Positions 29,352 through 41,085 of a DNA stretch of 64,000 nucleotides are shown in pieces. Numbering within the stretch: position 1 is the stretch's first letter; every line of letters starts with the position of its first letter. The position numbers and the translations under genes are program-made. This DNA comes from Sabellastarte sp. h YS-2021 (lineage: Eukaryota; Annelida; Polychaeta; Sabellida; Sabellidae): assembly GCA_964017235.1 (NCBI GenBank), contig OZ024935.1, positions 89,495,052 to 89,559,051 of the forward strand. The letters run 5' to 3'. The notes below the pieces were generated by a model, which ran no database searches, had not been told where the DNA came from, and saw nothing but the letters and a program-made list of their open reading frames with translations.

Positions 29352-31317
29352 TACATTTCTTAGCTTGTGGTTATGAGTCTCCATACTGATATAGAAAGTT
29401 GGTACTTACTTGCATGGTGTATAATGGCTTCCAGTACAAAATCTTCATGAAGATTTTTACGCGCTTACCTGTCAAAACTTAACTGTTTGCAGAACCCTAT
29501 CTGGCTTAGCCAACCAGCCACTTAGTCTGTCAGATGAAGATTATGAGCACTATAAAAGTCCCTATTAGATTATTTGAACCAGTGTGCATTACTCTTCTGC
29601 TTTCTCTCATCTACAGATGTTGATATAATGTGCAGAATGTGTTGAACACCTCAATAAACCTAAATCAAGAACAAAAAGTCTTTCATTTTCAGAGCCATGA
29701 AAAGAATCCGTGCATTAGAACCAAGATAAATGAGCAATGTGGATGAACCTGTGTGCCTGTTTCCAGTTCATCAAAAACAGTTGCAAGGTAATGTTAAGTT
29801 TACATTGAATGTATTTATGATATATTGGGGACTCTTTAATGCAATTGGTTTGACCTAATGTTGGAAAAGGAGTGAAATGCAGATTACTGAGACCCGGATC
29901 AATAGAAGATACAGAAACTAATATATACCTTGTGTTTTACTCGAACAAGATACTTCTTTACTACCAATTATTGCGAGGTACCAGTTTCTAATATCAATAA
30001 ATATAATGTTCATGTAGCAGTAACGATAGCAGTAAGCCCTGTGATGTGTATTTCTTAGATACAGTTATTCCTTGCTTACTAGATTTGGACGTTGATAAAT
30101 GGTCATCTTTGAGCCTCTATCTTCCAGTTAGGGGAATGTCAGTTACTTGTGAGTTGGGGCTGTACCTGTACAGTCGGATTGGTTAAATAGCGTTTTGAGT
30201 CCTGTAGTATATGGAGATATTGCGCCGAGTATAAATACATAATAATAATAATAATTGGAAGGTACTGGGTGCCAATTTATGTGTATGTTTATTCTGTCTG
30301 GCAATAGTCGGAACCCAGCAATAATTGGAAGTAAGGCACGTAATACTATGCAGATGACAATCAATGGTATTTGTTATTAAAGGAGTGTTAAAATATTGAC
30401 AATGATTACAATGACTTCTCCATACCTGAATTTTTTTTTTACTCTTATTCTCAGATTTTTTGAAGAAACAACCATTTCCTGAGAAATATTCATAGAGATC
30501 AAACAAAGGAAGTTTCAATGTGCTGTACATCTTGTAGTATTCTACAATTATAATAAATTGAGTATAGTAGGCTCTTCACAAAACATTTCGGATAAATACT
30601 TTGGTTGTTGACAAGCATGAAGGTCCCAGTTGTAAAAAAAACATAAGAGAAAATAGTTTTTTTTACGATAAAAAGTGAAACTTAATCCTTTTACATTTTG
30701 GTTTTCTGGTAAAATAATAGCATGTGACAATAAAATTAAATATTATTACCTTGAGTGGTTAACAAATTTGATATATCACTCAGCTGTCACTACTGTGATT
30801 GTGGGTTTGAATTCAGCTGATGGCAGTCTGTGGGATGCACTTAATACCAATTTGACATTAATTGTTAACACGAACACAAAACCTCTACTTAGATTTTGCA
30901 TATTCTTACCAATTTCCTTCCATTTGACGTTTTTACAGCTCTGCTTTTAAAGTTGCACTAGCATTTTAACATTTAGACCAATTTCACTTTATAACACCAG
31001 GCTATGACAAGAATACTGGTCACTGTGGCAAGTTCTTCTCAGCATGCAAGATGTAACATTCAGTTTACAGTAAAACCTCTGTTATCAAGCATTTTATTTT
31101 CTACATAATTTGATTTTCTGACATCTTTTGCATTCCAAAATTTGTGTTTTTTTTTCTGTTGGTTTATATTAAACTACATCTGTCTGGTTTTGTATTCCAA
31201 AGTATATTTATATGTTGTCCTTGTGTCAGTACATATCCTTCTGAAAAACACAAATCCAAGTGAAAATATTGATTTTGTATAGAATTTGTGCCAACTTACA
31301 GTTAATAAGTCTATAAT
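29352..31317. other. Unassigned AT-rich sequence
   Basis: No gene recognised. A (TAA)n-like ATAATAATAATAATAATT microsatellite lies at 30240-30256. Weak third-family SINE-like boxes lie near 30755. Small frames have no motif. Confidence 0.3.
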
Positions 31318-32776
31318 TAAGTGGCCCGTCAGGGACGCTTATTTATTTTCACCGAAGTTCGACTGATCACCGCTGCTGCCGCCGCCGCCGCCAGATTATG
31401 GTCTCCCTTGAATAACTTCTTAGCCTTTCAAATTTTTCTTATCTTTCTTTAAAACTATAGGGGCGGCAAAAATTTTTGAGATACTTTGTGCAGACCTTAA
31501 GCTTTACTTAAGGTAACCTTAAGCATAAGTCCAAAACACCTCATCGTGTTTCGGAAAAAACCACACACACCTGTGCTATAAAATTTATCAGGTACATTCT
31601 AGACCAAATTTCCAAGGTCGGAAAGGATTTTCTCATCAATCGGACCATAGATGCCTGAATGGGAGGCATTTTATTTTCGTAAATTTTTTAAAAATGGGTA
31701 CTTGGTCTGTAGCTCAAAAACGGTCAGGATTTTGGCGTTTTGTTGGAATAACTTATTCAGCTACTTTTTGATAATCTTTCACATGCCGAAGTTTTAGCCC
31801 TGTATCTGCAATTTTAAGGTCACCTTAATGTCAAAAAACGGGGTTTTAGCCCTCCAGTTCACTTAGTTTTTCACTTTTTTCAACCAAACTTGGCACATAT
31901 ATTAAGATTTGCCAAAGGAATATCCTGACTTTATGGTGACCTTAAACTCAAAATGTTAATGGACATATGGCCTGCTTAAAGTCATCAAATTGGAATAAAA
32001 TGCTCTGGCTCCTTTATTTTTTCATTTTATTATATCAAAATTATCACTGGTATTAAACTAGATAAAAATAATCCTTATGGTCACCTTAAACTCTCAGTAT
32101 GAATGGAGTTGTAGCCACCTTAAAGTGAAATAAGGGGGTTTTCAGCCTCCAAGTATCTTATTGTTCGACTGACCTCAGTTAAACTTTGCACACTTATAAA
32201 GGATGGCAAACCAAAGGGTTATCCTGACTTTAAGGTGACCTTAAACTGTTAATATAATTTTGGCCCCCCCTAAAGTCATAACATTTGAATAAAGCCATCT
32301 GGCTCCTTTCTTTTTCCATATCTAACATATATTGATATTGAAGGGACATTCTCATATTATGGTCACCTTAAAGTCGCAATATGAATGAAGTTATGGTCAC
32401 CTTACAGTGAAAAAGGAAGTTTCAGCCTCCAGCTATCTTATTGTTCAACTGACCTGAGCTAAACTTTATGCACTTATAAAGGATGAGAAAAGGGACATTC
32501 TTATTTTATGGTCACCTTAAAGTTCCCATATGAATGAAGTTATGGCCATCTTGCAGCGAAATTATGGAGTTTTTAATCTCCAGCTATTGTATTGTTCAGC
32601 TGACCTCACTTTAATTGTGCGCACTCATTAAAGATGAAAATAGGGAGAAGTAACATACACAATGCAATAAAGTTCACAGTTTCTATTGCTTATGATGCAT
32701 ATGTTGACATCTTTTATGGGTAACTTCTTTTTCATCAGGGCCGCTTCGTTTTTGTCAGCAAAAACATTCTTCTAGT
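31318..32776. mobile_element. Helentron-derived non-autonomous element (HINE / pearl-like)
   Basis: The 5' end TTAAGTGGCCCGTCAGGGAC + GCTTATTT contains a short inverted repeat. A (GCC)n/(CCG)n microsatellite follows, then satellite-like units around ATGGTCACCTTAAA and GCCTCCAGCTATCTTATTGT. The 3' end TCAGGGCCGCTTCG is followed by the hairpin GTTTTTGTCAGCAAAAAC, a 7-bp spacer and CTAG|T. A 3' hairpin about 10 bases before CTRR-like termini is a Helitron/Helentron hallmark. Insertion between two T residues, subterminal inverted repeats and a satellite core fit Helentron/HINE. No Rep/helicase is encoded. Confidence 0.8.
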
Positions 32777-34245
32777 TTTATTCTGCTTTCATTTTGCAAT
32801 GTAAAATCGTATATTTCTTGCCACAGTGATCAATTTCTCCAATTAAACGATTGTACTGTGTGTAATTTAGATAATGCAAACAGAAATGTATAAATTTTAT
32901 AAAATTTCCCTCCATTGGTATTTATTTAATCTGTCTCTGTATATATATTACATTTTCTGCAATCAAAATGTCGTATTTCAATGGATATTGGCCAGCTGTC
33001 TAGCTCTGGCTCTAATGGGGCCTTCACACTACTTCTGGTTGACGTGGAGTTCATAAGAACTATCAGTAAGTTTCCTACAATCACTGGGGTGCGGGCGGCT
33101 GCTCTATGTTTAAAAACATCCCTCCTCGGGACAGGGTTGTACACTTCTGACATCTACTGTGTAGGGGTCAATATCAATGTCGTGAGGCAATACAGGTAGA
33201 CATGAGAAAGAGTCTTTTGAAGGTCTTTATCAAAACCTATAAACTTGTATTGTACAATTGATGTGTATTTTGCTAAGTGTTGTAACTTTAAATTCTGTTT
33301 CTGACAAAAAAAAAAAATATTTTGAAGTAACAAGAAAAATGAAGTTTCAAGAAAAAAAAGAAATAAAACAAAAAAGACAAAAACCCACAAACAAAGCCAA
33401 ATATATTTATTACTTCAAAAAACTTTTTAATTTGAAAATAAAAAATCTTTTTAATTCACTAAGATCTGATGATTTATTGTGATCGAGTATCCTTGAAGGA
33501 CTTCTAGGTATTTATTTTAAATATTAAACTCTGGAAATTAAATGATTATTGAATTTATTCAGATTATGCCATGCTGGTAAAGAACTTAATGGCAGTTTAT
33601 TAAGAAGAATGTTCTGTAATTATAAACTATTTCTGAATAACTATTTCTGCTGGTTGGTGGGTTATCACTGCAGAATCTTGATCAGTTAGATTGCGTTGCA
33701 TTCCTCCTTCCTCTGAACTACTGATCAGGATATGACTGGAATGATATGTTAAAGTCAATGCTAAAATCAAATCTGATTACTCCTTTTTAAGGTAAAGGGT
33801 TGGTGTCGAATGTTGCCGAAAACCTCTTGAAAATAATGCATGTAAAATGTATTGCAAAAGTGAAGGTGCGCCAATTTTGTTTTAAAGAGTGCCTGCTTTT
33901 CAATTTAAATTAACTTTCATAAGTGTAATACATGTTGCTGGTTTTCTTAATCTACCAAAAAAGAAAGTGTACATTTAAGGCAGCTTACATGAAAGAACTT
34001 CCTGCTTGTAAAGAAATAACAAAATTCAAAACTTCAATTAGACGTCAATTAATGTGAGAGTTTTAAATATAGTTTTTACCATCAAGGTCATTGGTTTGAA
34101 CTCTTTACTTATTACCCAAGGGTTGTGATGTCACTGTGTGTTTTGTATGACAGTCTGATTAACGTCAGCCAAACCTAAACCAGAACAATATTATACACCA
34201 AAGGTTGGATGAACGAAATCTAAAAAGTTTTTTTTCATGCAATAC
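32777..34245. other. Unassigned; possible small exon-like patch near 32980-33150
   Basis: A less AT-rich patch with an open plus-strand frame (GQLSSSGSNGAFTLLLVDVE) ends at a GTAAGT-type donor near 33065, preceded by TTTCTGCAATCAAAATGTCG. The minus strand is open too. It could be a host exon, an old transposon piece or chance. The rest is AT-rich with a poly-A-rich patch at 33307-33400. Confidence 0.25.
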
Positions 34246-34580
34246 ATGTGTAACATAAACTTTATATTGTTTATACGATGAAAGTGAAATGAAACAAGAA
34301 CATTTATATAATTTTTGCCAAAACACATTCATGTGGTCTGATATATGTATCAGAAAGTACTTCAGTACAAAATTTACTTTTGCGTAGTTGCATAAAACTT
34401 TATTGTTGAATAATTATCAAGTACTTGGTCACAGCTCAACTTATTATCTTGTCAAGTGTTTTACAATGAAAATGAAATGAGACAAGAACATTGATGCTAA
34501 AAACTTATTGTTGTAGTCTGATATACAACTCAGAAAGTACTTCAGTGCAAAATTTACTTTCAGGTACTTAATAAAACCTG
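34246..34580 (+). repeat. Diverged tandem duplication, ~205-bp offset
   Basis: ATGAAAGTGAAATGAAACAA plus GAACATT ... GTCTGATATATGTATCAGAA ... AGTACTTCAGTACAAAATTT at 34275-34380 recurs as ATGAAAATGAAATGAGACAA ... CAGAAAGTACTTCAGTGCAA near 34467-34560. A SINE sits in the second copy. Confidence 0.75.
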
Positions 34581-34582
34581 CA

Positions 34583-34808
34583 GGGGCCACGGTGGCAGAG
34601 TGGTAACACTCTCGCCTCCCACCTCTGAGGCCAGGGTTCAGTTCCCGGCATGGCCTCAAGTGGGAAAGCTGGTAATTGCTTGCCGTTTACAGTACAAGAC
34701 CCTGACGAACTGTATGTACTGGTTTCCTCTGCCCTTCCAGCTACCCATCGTGATATGACTTGTACAGTGTTGAAAACGATGTAAAACCCCAAATAAATAA
34801 ACAAATAA
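34583..34808 (+). mobile_element. Family B SINE, full length
   Basis: Head GGGGCCACGGTGGCAGAGTG (A box) and CCAGGGTTCAGTTCCCGGC (B box). The body is TGGGAAAGCTGGTAATTGCT, TACTGGTTTCCTCTGCCCTT and CCATCGTGATATGACTTGTA. The tail is GTAAAACCCCAAATAAATAA + (ACAAATAAATAAA). It is flanked by TTAATAAAACCTGC before and TTAATAAATTCTGC after, a worn 14-bp duplication. Confidence 0.92.
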
Positions 34809-34810
34809 AT

Positions 34811-35682
34811 AAAAATTAATAAATTCTGCTTGTTTATTACCTTATGTTAGACCAATAGATAAACAAAGGCAAAATATGGTGCTGGTACTTTTAATAGTAA
34901 CATTTACAGTAATTCAAATAAACATTTGAAATTTTAAAATATTGTAATGATCATGAATCCTCATATAAAAACTTAATGAAGATTGAAAATAAAAACAAAT
35001 TCTGGATGATATCTAGGTTATGTCGGTGTCTGTGTAAGAGAATTCAAGTTATTATTGTTTCCAGTTTCTATATTACATGTAAATTAACATCAAGATGACA
35101 TTAGTCAATATATAATTCAGAAGAACATGAATAACAAGAACATCCAGTATCTAGAGGATTTGCTATGCTTGGTAAATACGGACCTCAATGTTGGATCCAT
35201 CTATACCTATATTTGACTTATTGTGGCTCTGTTTTTACAGAGGTTGCCTTTTACATTTAAAATGGATAAAATCATACATCGTACAAAACTAACACAAGTA
35301 CACAAAATAACCAATGCAAAGCCAGGTCGGAGGAAATGATTAGTGTATAAAATTTATTCTTTAAAACGTAAAGAGACATTTCCATACTTCATAAACAAAA
35401 GTTATCTGTGACTTTAATGTTACATGTTTAATGTTAATGTTACTGACAGTTAAGGCTGTAGGGTACATAGATGGGCCTTCATGTACCCAAGCCATTTTAT
35501 TTCAGCTTCAGTTTGAATCTGTGTGCACTAAACAAATGAAACCATACATTGTTGGGGTGACAGGGGCTTTTAATAGAAAGCATTCACTGGCAGTCACATG
35601 TCTCAGGGGGCCACCCTGTGTAATATGTATGTGTTAGGTATTGCTGTATTATTACCCTTAAAATCATTTTTATTGCACTTAA
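34811..35682. other. Unassigned AT-rich sequence
   Basis: No recognisable gene. Frames at 35431 and 35598 (downstream part) run into the DIRS terminal repeat and are not credible. Confidence 0.3.
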
Positions 35683-35835
35683 AAAGCTTACCATCTTGGA
35701 CTCAATGCTTATCTTGGGTCTGCCCACTCTCAAAAAAAAAGAGTTCTAATGACTGCGCTGAGCCTTATTACTTAGTAGTACCCACCTCCCAGCTATTTGG
35801 TGACCCGGATAGTGAGCAGTACTTCCTTCTTGTTG
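35683..35835 (+). repeat. DIRS-A left inverted terminal repeat
   Basis: AGCTTACCATCTTGGACTCA plus ATGCTTATCTTGGG, then CTCCCAGCTATTTGGTGACC and ATAGTGAGCAGTACTTCCTT. This is the reverse complement of the right repeat with modest divergence and a few indels. Confidence 0.88.
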
Positions 35836-36024
35836 GCTGCCATGTTGTCGATCGTGTTATTTTTCTGTGCAATATTCAGTGGATGTATTCAGTGCTATAT
35901 TGTAAATTACAGACAGTTTGTGTGCTGATATTCAGTGAGTGCTTTACTAAATGTTTTTTTTTGTGTGAAAAATTAATTTTTTGTGTTAAATTGGATAGTT
36001 CTCTGTCGGATACATAAAGTAAAC

Positions 36025-37429
36025 ATGTCTGCTAGTGTTGGGAATAGGTCGCGGGCTTTGAAATGTCGTTTTTGCAATCCTTGGGATTTGCACAACTACT
36101 ACCCCACGTACAGGGAGGTGAATAATGTCGACAGCAACTGTGTCACTAGAAAAGCAAAAATGTATGGTATGTGCTTCCTTTACTGAGGAACAGCAACTTA
36201 AGATTGTTAACAGAAGGCAGTACATTTCAAAAGACGAATCCGAGCTTCTGGGAGAACCAGATCAGGGTAATATGTTTGAAGGATCACAGCAAGAGCTCGA
36301 ACAGGCAGCTCAATTTCTCATTAGCAGTTACCAGGCCCCTCTGTGACCCAGCAATGTTATACTGGGAGATCCGAGAGCCCAGGTGCTGGGACTGGATAGT
36401 CTATCTTTAAGAACTCCCCAGCATGTGCCCGAGACCCCAGGTACTGTGTTACAATATAAGATTGAAAAATCCCTGGGTGATCAGTTTTAAAAGCAAATGG
36501 GAGCCTTTCAGTGCTCTATGATGGACACTTTTAACAAACTTGCTGCCACTGTCACTGTGTCCAATCCACCTTAGAATCTCGCCTCACCATAGGGGGACCA
36601 GAGTAAATCAGATCCAAAAACAGGTCCGAGGTCAGCTTCCAGCCCTCCCAGACCTAAGTATCAGCAAGTTCCCAGTCAGGAACACATCCAACACCCAGGT
36701 AGGCCCAGAATTGTCCCCCAGACTGAGGACCCAGTATTCAGATATCTCCTCAGACCCAGAAATTAAACCGGTCAGGACTGAAAAAGTTGAAAAAGTTAAA
36801 AAAGACATAAAGATAAATCAAAATACAAGTCCACCCTTTATGTCAACTCCTCATCTGATGCATCCCCTCACCACTCTCAGGCCAAATCAAGCAAATATTT
36901 CCCAAGCAAGGGAATATTACTAGTGATAAAGAACAAGAGAAATCAAGGCAGCTGGCTTCCACTATTGTATCTAGGGATGTCAGGGCTCTGGACGAAAGAA
37001 AGAGGGAGGTCTCATGAAGTCAGGAGGGTGTTGCCCCCGACCCAATTTATTTGCAAGAGGTGGACCTTAGTGACCTGCTGGGAGGGTATCGCTGAGCCAA
37101 AGCATACCATGCCAGTGTCATCTTCAGTAATGGGTCTGAATGGGGAACAACAACAACAGGAAGCCAAACCAAAAAGGCCATCTACTTTTTTGCCTGCTAA
37201 TCCCACTCTAAAAGATGAGTTAATGAAATGGGAACAAGACTTCCAAAATTTGAATCTGGGAGAAGGCAAATTCCCAAAAGCTCCTCAAGCCACAGGAAAG
37301 TGGTACAAAATGGTTGACCCATGCTTCGAGGAGAGAATGCAGGAACTGAACAGAAAGTTCACAAATATTTGCATATCACCCAGACCTCAAGTTGCTCCCT
37401 CCTGGCCTCCTGTGTCCACTCTCTCCTGA
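36025..37429 (+). pseudogene. DIRS-A Gag-like region, frameshifted
   Basis: The ATG at 36025 opens MSASVGNRSRALKCRFCNPW + DLHNYYPTYRE, with cysteine pairs (CRFC ... C ... CMVC) typical of the N terminus of DIRS first ORFs. It shifts frame into 36125-36346 (CMVCASFTEEQQLKIVNRRQ), then 36540-36923 (serine/proline-rich) and 36923-37429. The last ends with KPKRPSTFLPANPTLKDELM, WEQDFQNLNLGEGKFPKAPQ and WYKMVDPCFEERMQELNRKF, and leads directly into RT. The presumed role is structural; the region is dead through several frame changes. Confidence 0.65.
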
Positions 37430-37850
37430 ACCAACATGCAATAGAAATAGTGCAAAATGCAGAGTCTCTTGAGTATTACAGTCGCCTGTTCCTAGTCCCA
37501 AAGCCACAACAAAAATGGAGACCAGTCATAGACTTAAGCAGGCCAAATCAATTCCTGAGGATAGAAAAGTTCAAAATGGAGACCCCAGAATCAATAAGGA
37601 TATCCTTAAATACAGGGGAATGGGTGACATCAATAGACCAACAGGATGCCTATCTATATGCTAATTCACCCAAGATCGCGAAAGTATCTGAAATTTGCCC
37701 ACAGATCTCAAGTCTATCCCTTCACCTCTCTTCCATTCAGGCTAGCTCCAACTCCTCAAGTGTCCAACTTGGCCCTGTCAATAGGCATAAGGATACACCA
37801 ATATCTTGACAATTGGCTAATCTGAGGGCTCAATCCCCAGAGGAATCCTC
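37400..37850 (+). pseudogene. DIRS-A reverse transcriptase
   Basis: The first frame reads SRLFLVPKPQQKWRPVIDLS and RPNQFLRIEKFKMETPESIR. Motif A follows as GEWVTSIDQQDAYLY (catalytic Asp present). A frameshift at about 37660 leads to HPRSRKYLKFAHRSQVYPFT, SLPFRLAPTPQV (motif B) and IRIHQYLDNWLI. The last is the YLDDWLI catalytic box with its second Asp replaced by Asn. The motif pattern is characteristic of DIRS rather than Gypsy RT. Confidence 0.88.
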
Positions 37851-38279
37851 TCACAACACAAGGCCAGTGATGAACGTGACAGAATCCTTGGGTTAGATAA
37901 TAAATCAAGACAAGTCGGAGCCGACTCCAACTCAAGTGTTCTCTTTTGTGGGATATGAATACCATCTAACCTCAACCCTTATAAAGCCCACTCAGGAGAG
38001 GTGGCAAAAACTTCAAGCTTTAATTCTCAGGATAAACAGCTGTCTGCCCTGACTACAAGATGTTTGATGTCTTTGGGTTGCTAACATCAATAGAAAAAAA
38101 TGGTCCCGGAAGGTTGCCTTTACGTGAGACCCTTTCAGTGACATCTCAAGGAGAACTGGAAATTTTCTCAGTTGCTTGACAAGCTCCTTCTTTGGACAGA
38201 TACCATAATAGCTCACCTGGACTGGTGGCAGAATCCACACAATGTTCTCAAAGGCGCGGATCTCCACCCCCTAAGAACA

Positions 38280-39350
38280 CAACATTCAAATGTTTACAGA
38301 TGCCTCAAACGTTGGCTCAGGTGCTCACTTAGAACAAGACTCTATTAAAGGACTGTGGTCAGGGCCTGTATTCACAAAGATTCTTATTCTTAGAATTAGT
38401 CTTATTCTTAGAATTTTTCTTAAAATTGCCATTTTTCTTAAAAAAATTCTAAGAATAAGAATTTTTCTATTCACAAAGATTCTTATTCTTAGAATCATAC
38501 TTATTCTTAGAATTTTTCTAAGAATAAGAAATTGCCATATGCACAAAACTCTTATTCTTGACACCAAAATTGTATCCAAATATAGAAAGTCACTTCTATG
38601 CCTGTATTCACAAAGATTCTTCGAATTTTTCTGTGCACACATTTCTTTTTACCTCTATTCTTAGAATTATTCTTAGCTAAGAATTGCTAAGAATTGTTTT
38701 GTGAATAGGATTTTATTCTAAGAATAAGAAAATTCTTAGCATAGAATTTTTCTTAGACTTAAAGTGCAATTCTAAGAAAAATTCTAAGAATCTTTGTGAA
38801 TACAGACCCAGATCTAGAAAAGTCATTACACGTAAACATTTTAGAACTAAAAGCAGTGTTCTTGGCCCTAAAACACTTATGTTCAGTGTCAAAATCAAAT
38901 AGTCCTGGTCACCACGGACAACTCAACAGTAGTTGCTTACATCAATAAATAGGGCAGGAGTCACTCAGTGGAAATGTGCGCCCTACTGTGGAGAAACATG
39001 AGCTGGTGCCATCGATTCAAAATATCACTGTGCCAGACACATCTCAAGGTGTCTAAATGTGATTGCAGATTCCCTAACCAGATTAACTCAAATTCAATCA
39101 ACAGTGTGTGGTCACTGCATCCTCAAGTGTTCAAAAGAATCTGCAAAAAAGGTTCACCCCTCAGGTGGACCTGTTTGCACATGTCTCAACCACAAGTTAC
39201 CACTGTATGTCCCTCTAGTACCAGATCAACAGGCATGGAACATAGACTTTCTAAACATAAGCTGGTCAGGCCTTGTAGCTTATGCATATCCACCAACAGC
39301 TCTACTTCCCAAACTGGTACAAAAAGTCTGCCAGTGAAACTGCCTCCTCA
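38280..39350 (+). pseudogene. DIRS-A RNase H and following conserved region, split by a MITE
   Basis: FTDASNVGSGAHLEQDSIKG + LWS gives the first catalytic Asp of RNase H. The MITE at 38363-38808 follows. Coding resumes in the same phase as DLEKSLHVNILELKAVFLAL with the catalytic Glu. TTDNSTVV and the HSVEMCALLWRNMSWCHRF stretch come next, in shifted frames. Then come VIADSLTRLTQIQST (the usual xxADSLSR Asp) and, near 39160-39330, LNHKLPLYVPLVPDQQAW + SWSGLVAYAYPPTALLPK. The region is inactivated by shifts. Confidence 0.85.
38363..38808. mobile_element. MITE with TIRs and 3-bp TSD (CAG) inside the DIRS-A RNase H
   Basis: The left end GGCCTGTATTCACAAAGATT and the right end (reverse complement GGTCTGTATTCACAAAGATT) extend into repeated ATTCTTATTCTTAGAAT palindromic modules. 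CAG flanks both sides (38360-38362, 38809-38811). Deleting the element plus one CAG rejoins the RNase H frame exactly. The interior shows nested end-like copies (TATTCACAAAGATTC near 38467 and 38605). The TIR head and CWG duplication match the element at 17263-17772. Confidence 0.92.
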
Positions 39351-39599
39351 TTCTGGTAGCCCCGGTTCTGGGATGTGGTACATTACTATCACTAGAAATT
39401 CTGCTTCAGTTGCCTGTGTCTCCAAATCCACTCAAACAGTCAAGCAACCAGGTGTTTCACAACAACCCACAGTATCTCAACCTTCATGCTTGGTGTCTAG
39501 GAGTCGGCAACTCCAAGAACAGGGTATCTCTAGTGAACTGGCAGAGAGAATTGCTGCCCCTCAAAGGCCACCAACAGAAGGTTATTACCAATCAGAGTG
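39351..39599 (+). pseudogene. DIRS-A linker between RNase H region and recombinase
   Basis: Low-confidence coding remnant in shifting frames. The 38968-39618 frame changes register relative to the expected reading, so no domain is called. Confidence 0.35.
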
Positions 39600-40153
39600 G
39601 GCCTTTTTGGAAAAATAGTGCAGAGAAAATTGGATCGCTCCAAACCTTCTACAAAACAAGTTTCAGACTTTTTTATGTGTTTATTTTCAAGATTTAATAG
39701 ACGGCTGGCAACTATTTGATGACTATAGAATGGGTATATTGGATGCTTTGTTCTGATTTGAACATGCTCCTCTCAAGCTTTCATAGAGACAGACCAAAAT
39801 CAGCTCTATATATACCCAAGTGAATCTTATCTGTTGTTCAAAGAAGCCCTTTCGACCCATGAAAGACTCTGACATTTTACACTCAATACAGCTTTCATTT
39901 TAGTCCTGGCTTCAGGCAAGCGCTGCAGCAAAATCCTTGCCTGGGTTGCTACTTGCTAACAAGATGTCGCACCTTGATCAATGGGAAAAGGTAGCTTCGT
40001 TCCCCTCGTCTGAGTTCATTGCAAAGAATCAGTTAGCCGTGAGAAGGAGCACAAAGTGTGTCGCCAGTGATTATTCTTGCATTAACAACAATAGCTGACA
40101 CACAGTTCAAACAAGACAGATCACTATGCCCAGTACGTGCTCTGAGGTATTAT
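39600..40153 (+). pseudogene. DIRS-A tyrosine recombinase, N-terminal part
   Basis: The arm-binding-like N-terminal part is worn (WAFLEKxCRENWIAPNL). Near 39900-39945 the reading LVLASGKRCSKILAW matches the motif holding the first catalytic Arg of DIRS/Crypton recombinases (LASGKRxSEIHAW). Further on come SFPSSEFIAKNQLA, then ADTQFKQDRSLCPVRALRYY at 40091-40153. There the gene is cut by the Helentron-like insertion. The rest of the domain is at 45215-45560. Confidence 0.85.
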
Positions 40154-40529
40154 TAAGCGTCCCACAAGGGACGCTTGTTTGTGTATGGGAGACCTTCAGG
40201 CTCCGGCGGCTCCGCATTTTGTTTTCCTTATAACTCTGTAACCGTTAGGTGGATTCTTTTCAAATTTGGCAGGTTTATGCAGTAGCCTTGGGGAATTTTT
40301 TTGAATATGCTGCAGTGACATTTTAACCAATCAGAGAGGTCACATGACCAAAAATGTCTTTTTTCGATGGGGAAGCTTGTCCGGATGATAACTTGAAAGG
40401 AATTTTATCAATTCACCTGAAACGTGGCAAATACATTCATTCTATTAAAATCTGGAAATCATAAGATTTTGGCATTGATTGGTCAAGAAATGGCTGAGTA
40501 ATTTATGATTAATTAATTATTATGAATTT

Positions 40530-41085
40530 TCCAAATAAGGAAAACACAAAAATGCTTATATCTCAAAAACCGTGCTGGATAGAGCGATTTCGACAAAATT
40601 TTTGACCCACAGGGTATCTCTGCAGAGTAGCTATCCCAATTTTGAAAAAAAAATTTTCTCACCAAAAATGGCGGCCATTTTGAATTTTGGAATTTTTCGC
40701 AAAAATTGCAAAACATAAAAATGCTTATATCTCGAAAACCGTGCTAGATAGAGCGATTTCAACGAAATTTTTGACCCACAGGGTATCTCTGCAGAGTAGC
40801 CATTTCAATTTGCAAAAAAATTTTGTCTCGCCAAAAATGGCGGCCATTTTGAATTTTTTCGCAAAAATTGCAAAACATAAAAATGCTTATATCTTGAAAA
40901 CCGTGCTAGATAGAGCGTTTTTGACGAAATTTTTGACCCACATGGTATCTCTGCAGAGTAGCTATGCCAATTTTCAAAAAAACTTTGTCTCGTCAAAAAT
41001 GGCGGCCATTTTGAATTTTTGAATTTTGCGCAAAATTGCAAAACACAAAAATGCTAATATCTCGAAAACTGTGCTAGATGGCGAA
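40530..41085 (+). repeat. Satellite type 1, ~165-bp units
   Basis: Unit landmarks are AAAACACAAAAATGCTTATA, ACCGTGCTAGATAGAGCGAT, ACCCACAGGGTATCTCTGCA and CCAAAAATGGCGGCCATTTT. There are about 3.4 units here and two more diverged units at 44800-45066. CGGCCATTTTGAATTTT makes them recognisable. Confidence 0.92.

Noticed and set aside
38290-38664. Frame rich in RISLILRIFL repeats as a membrane or amphipathic protein
   Set aside because: After the first ~25 codons of RNase H this is translation of the ATTCTTAGAAT palindromic MITE.
40687-41022. Long open frame with repeated KHKNAYI/FLTKFLTH units as a repeat protein
   Set aside because: It is translation of the ~165-bp satellite, whose unit length happens to keep the frame open; there is no start context, and both strands are open.
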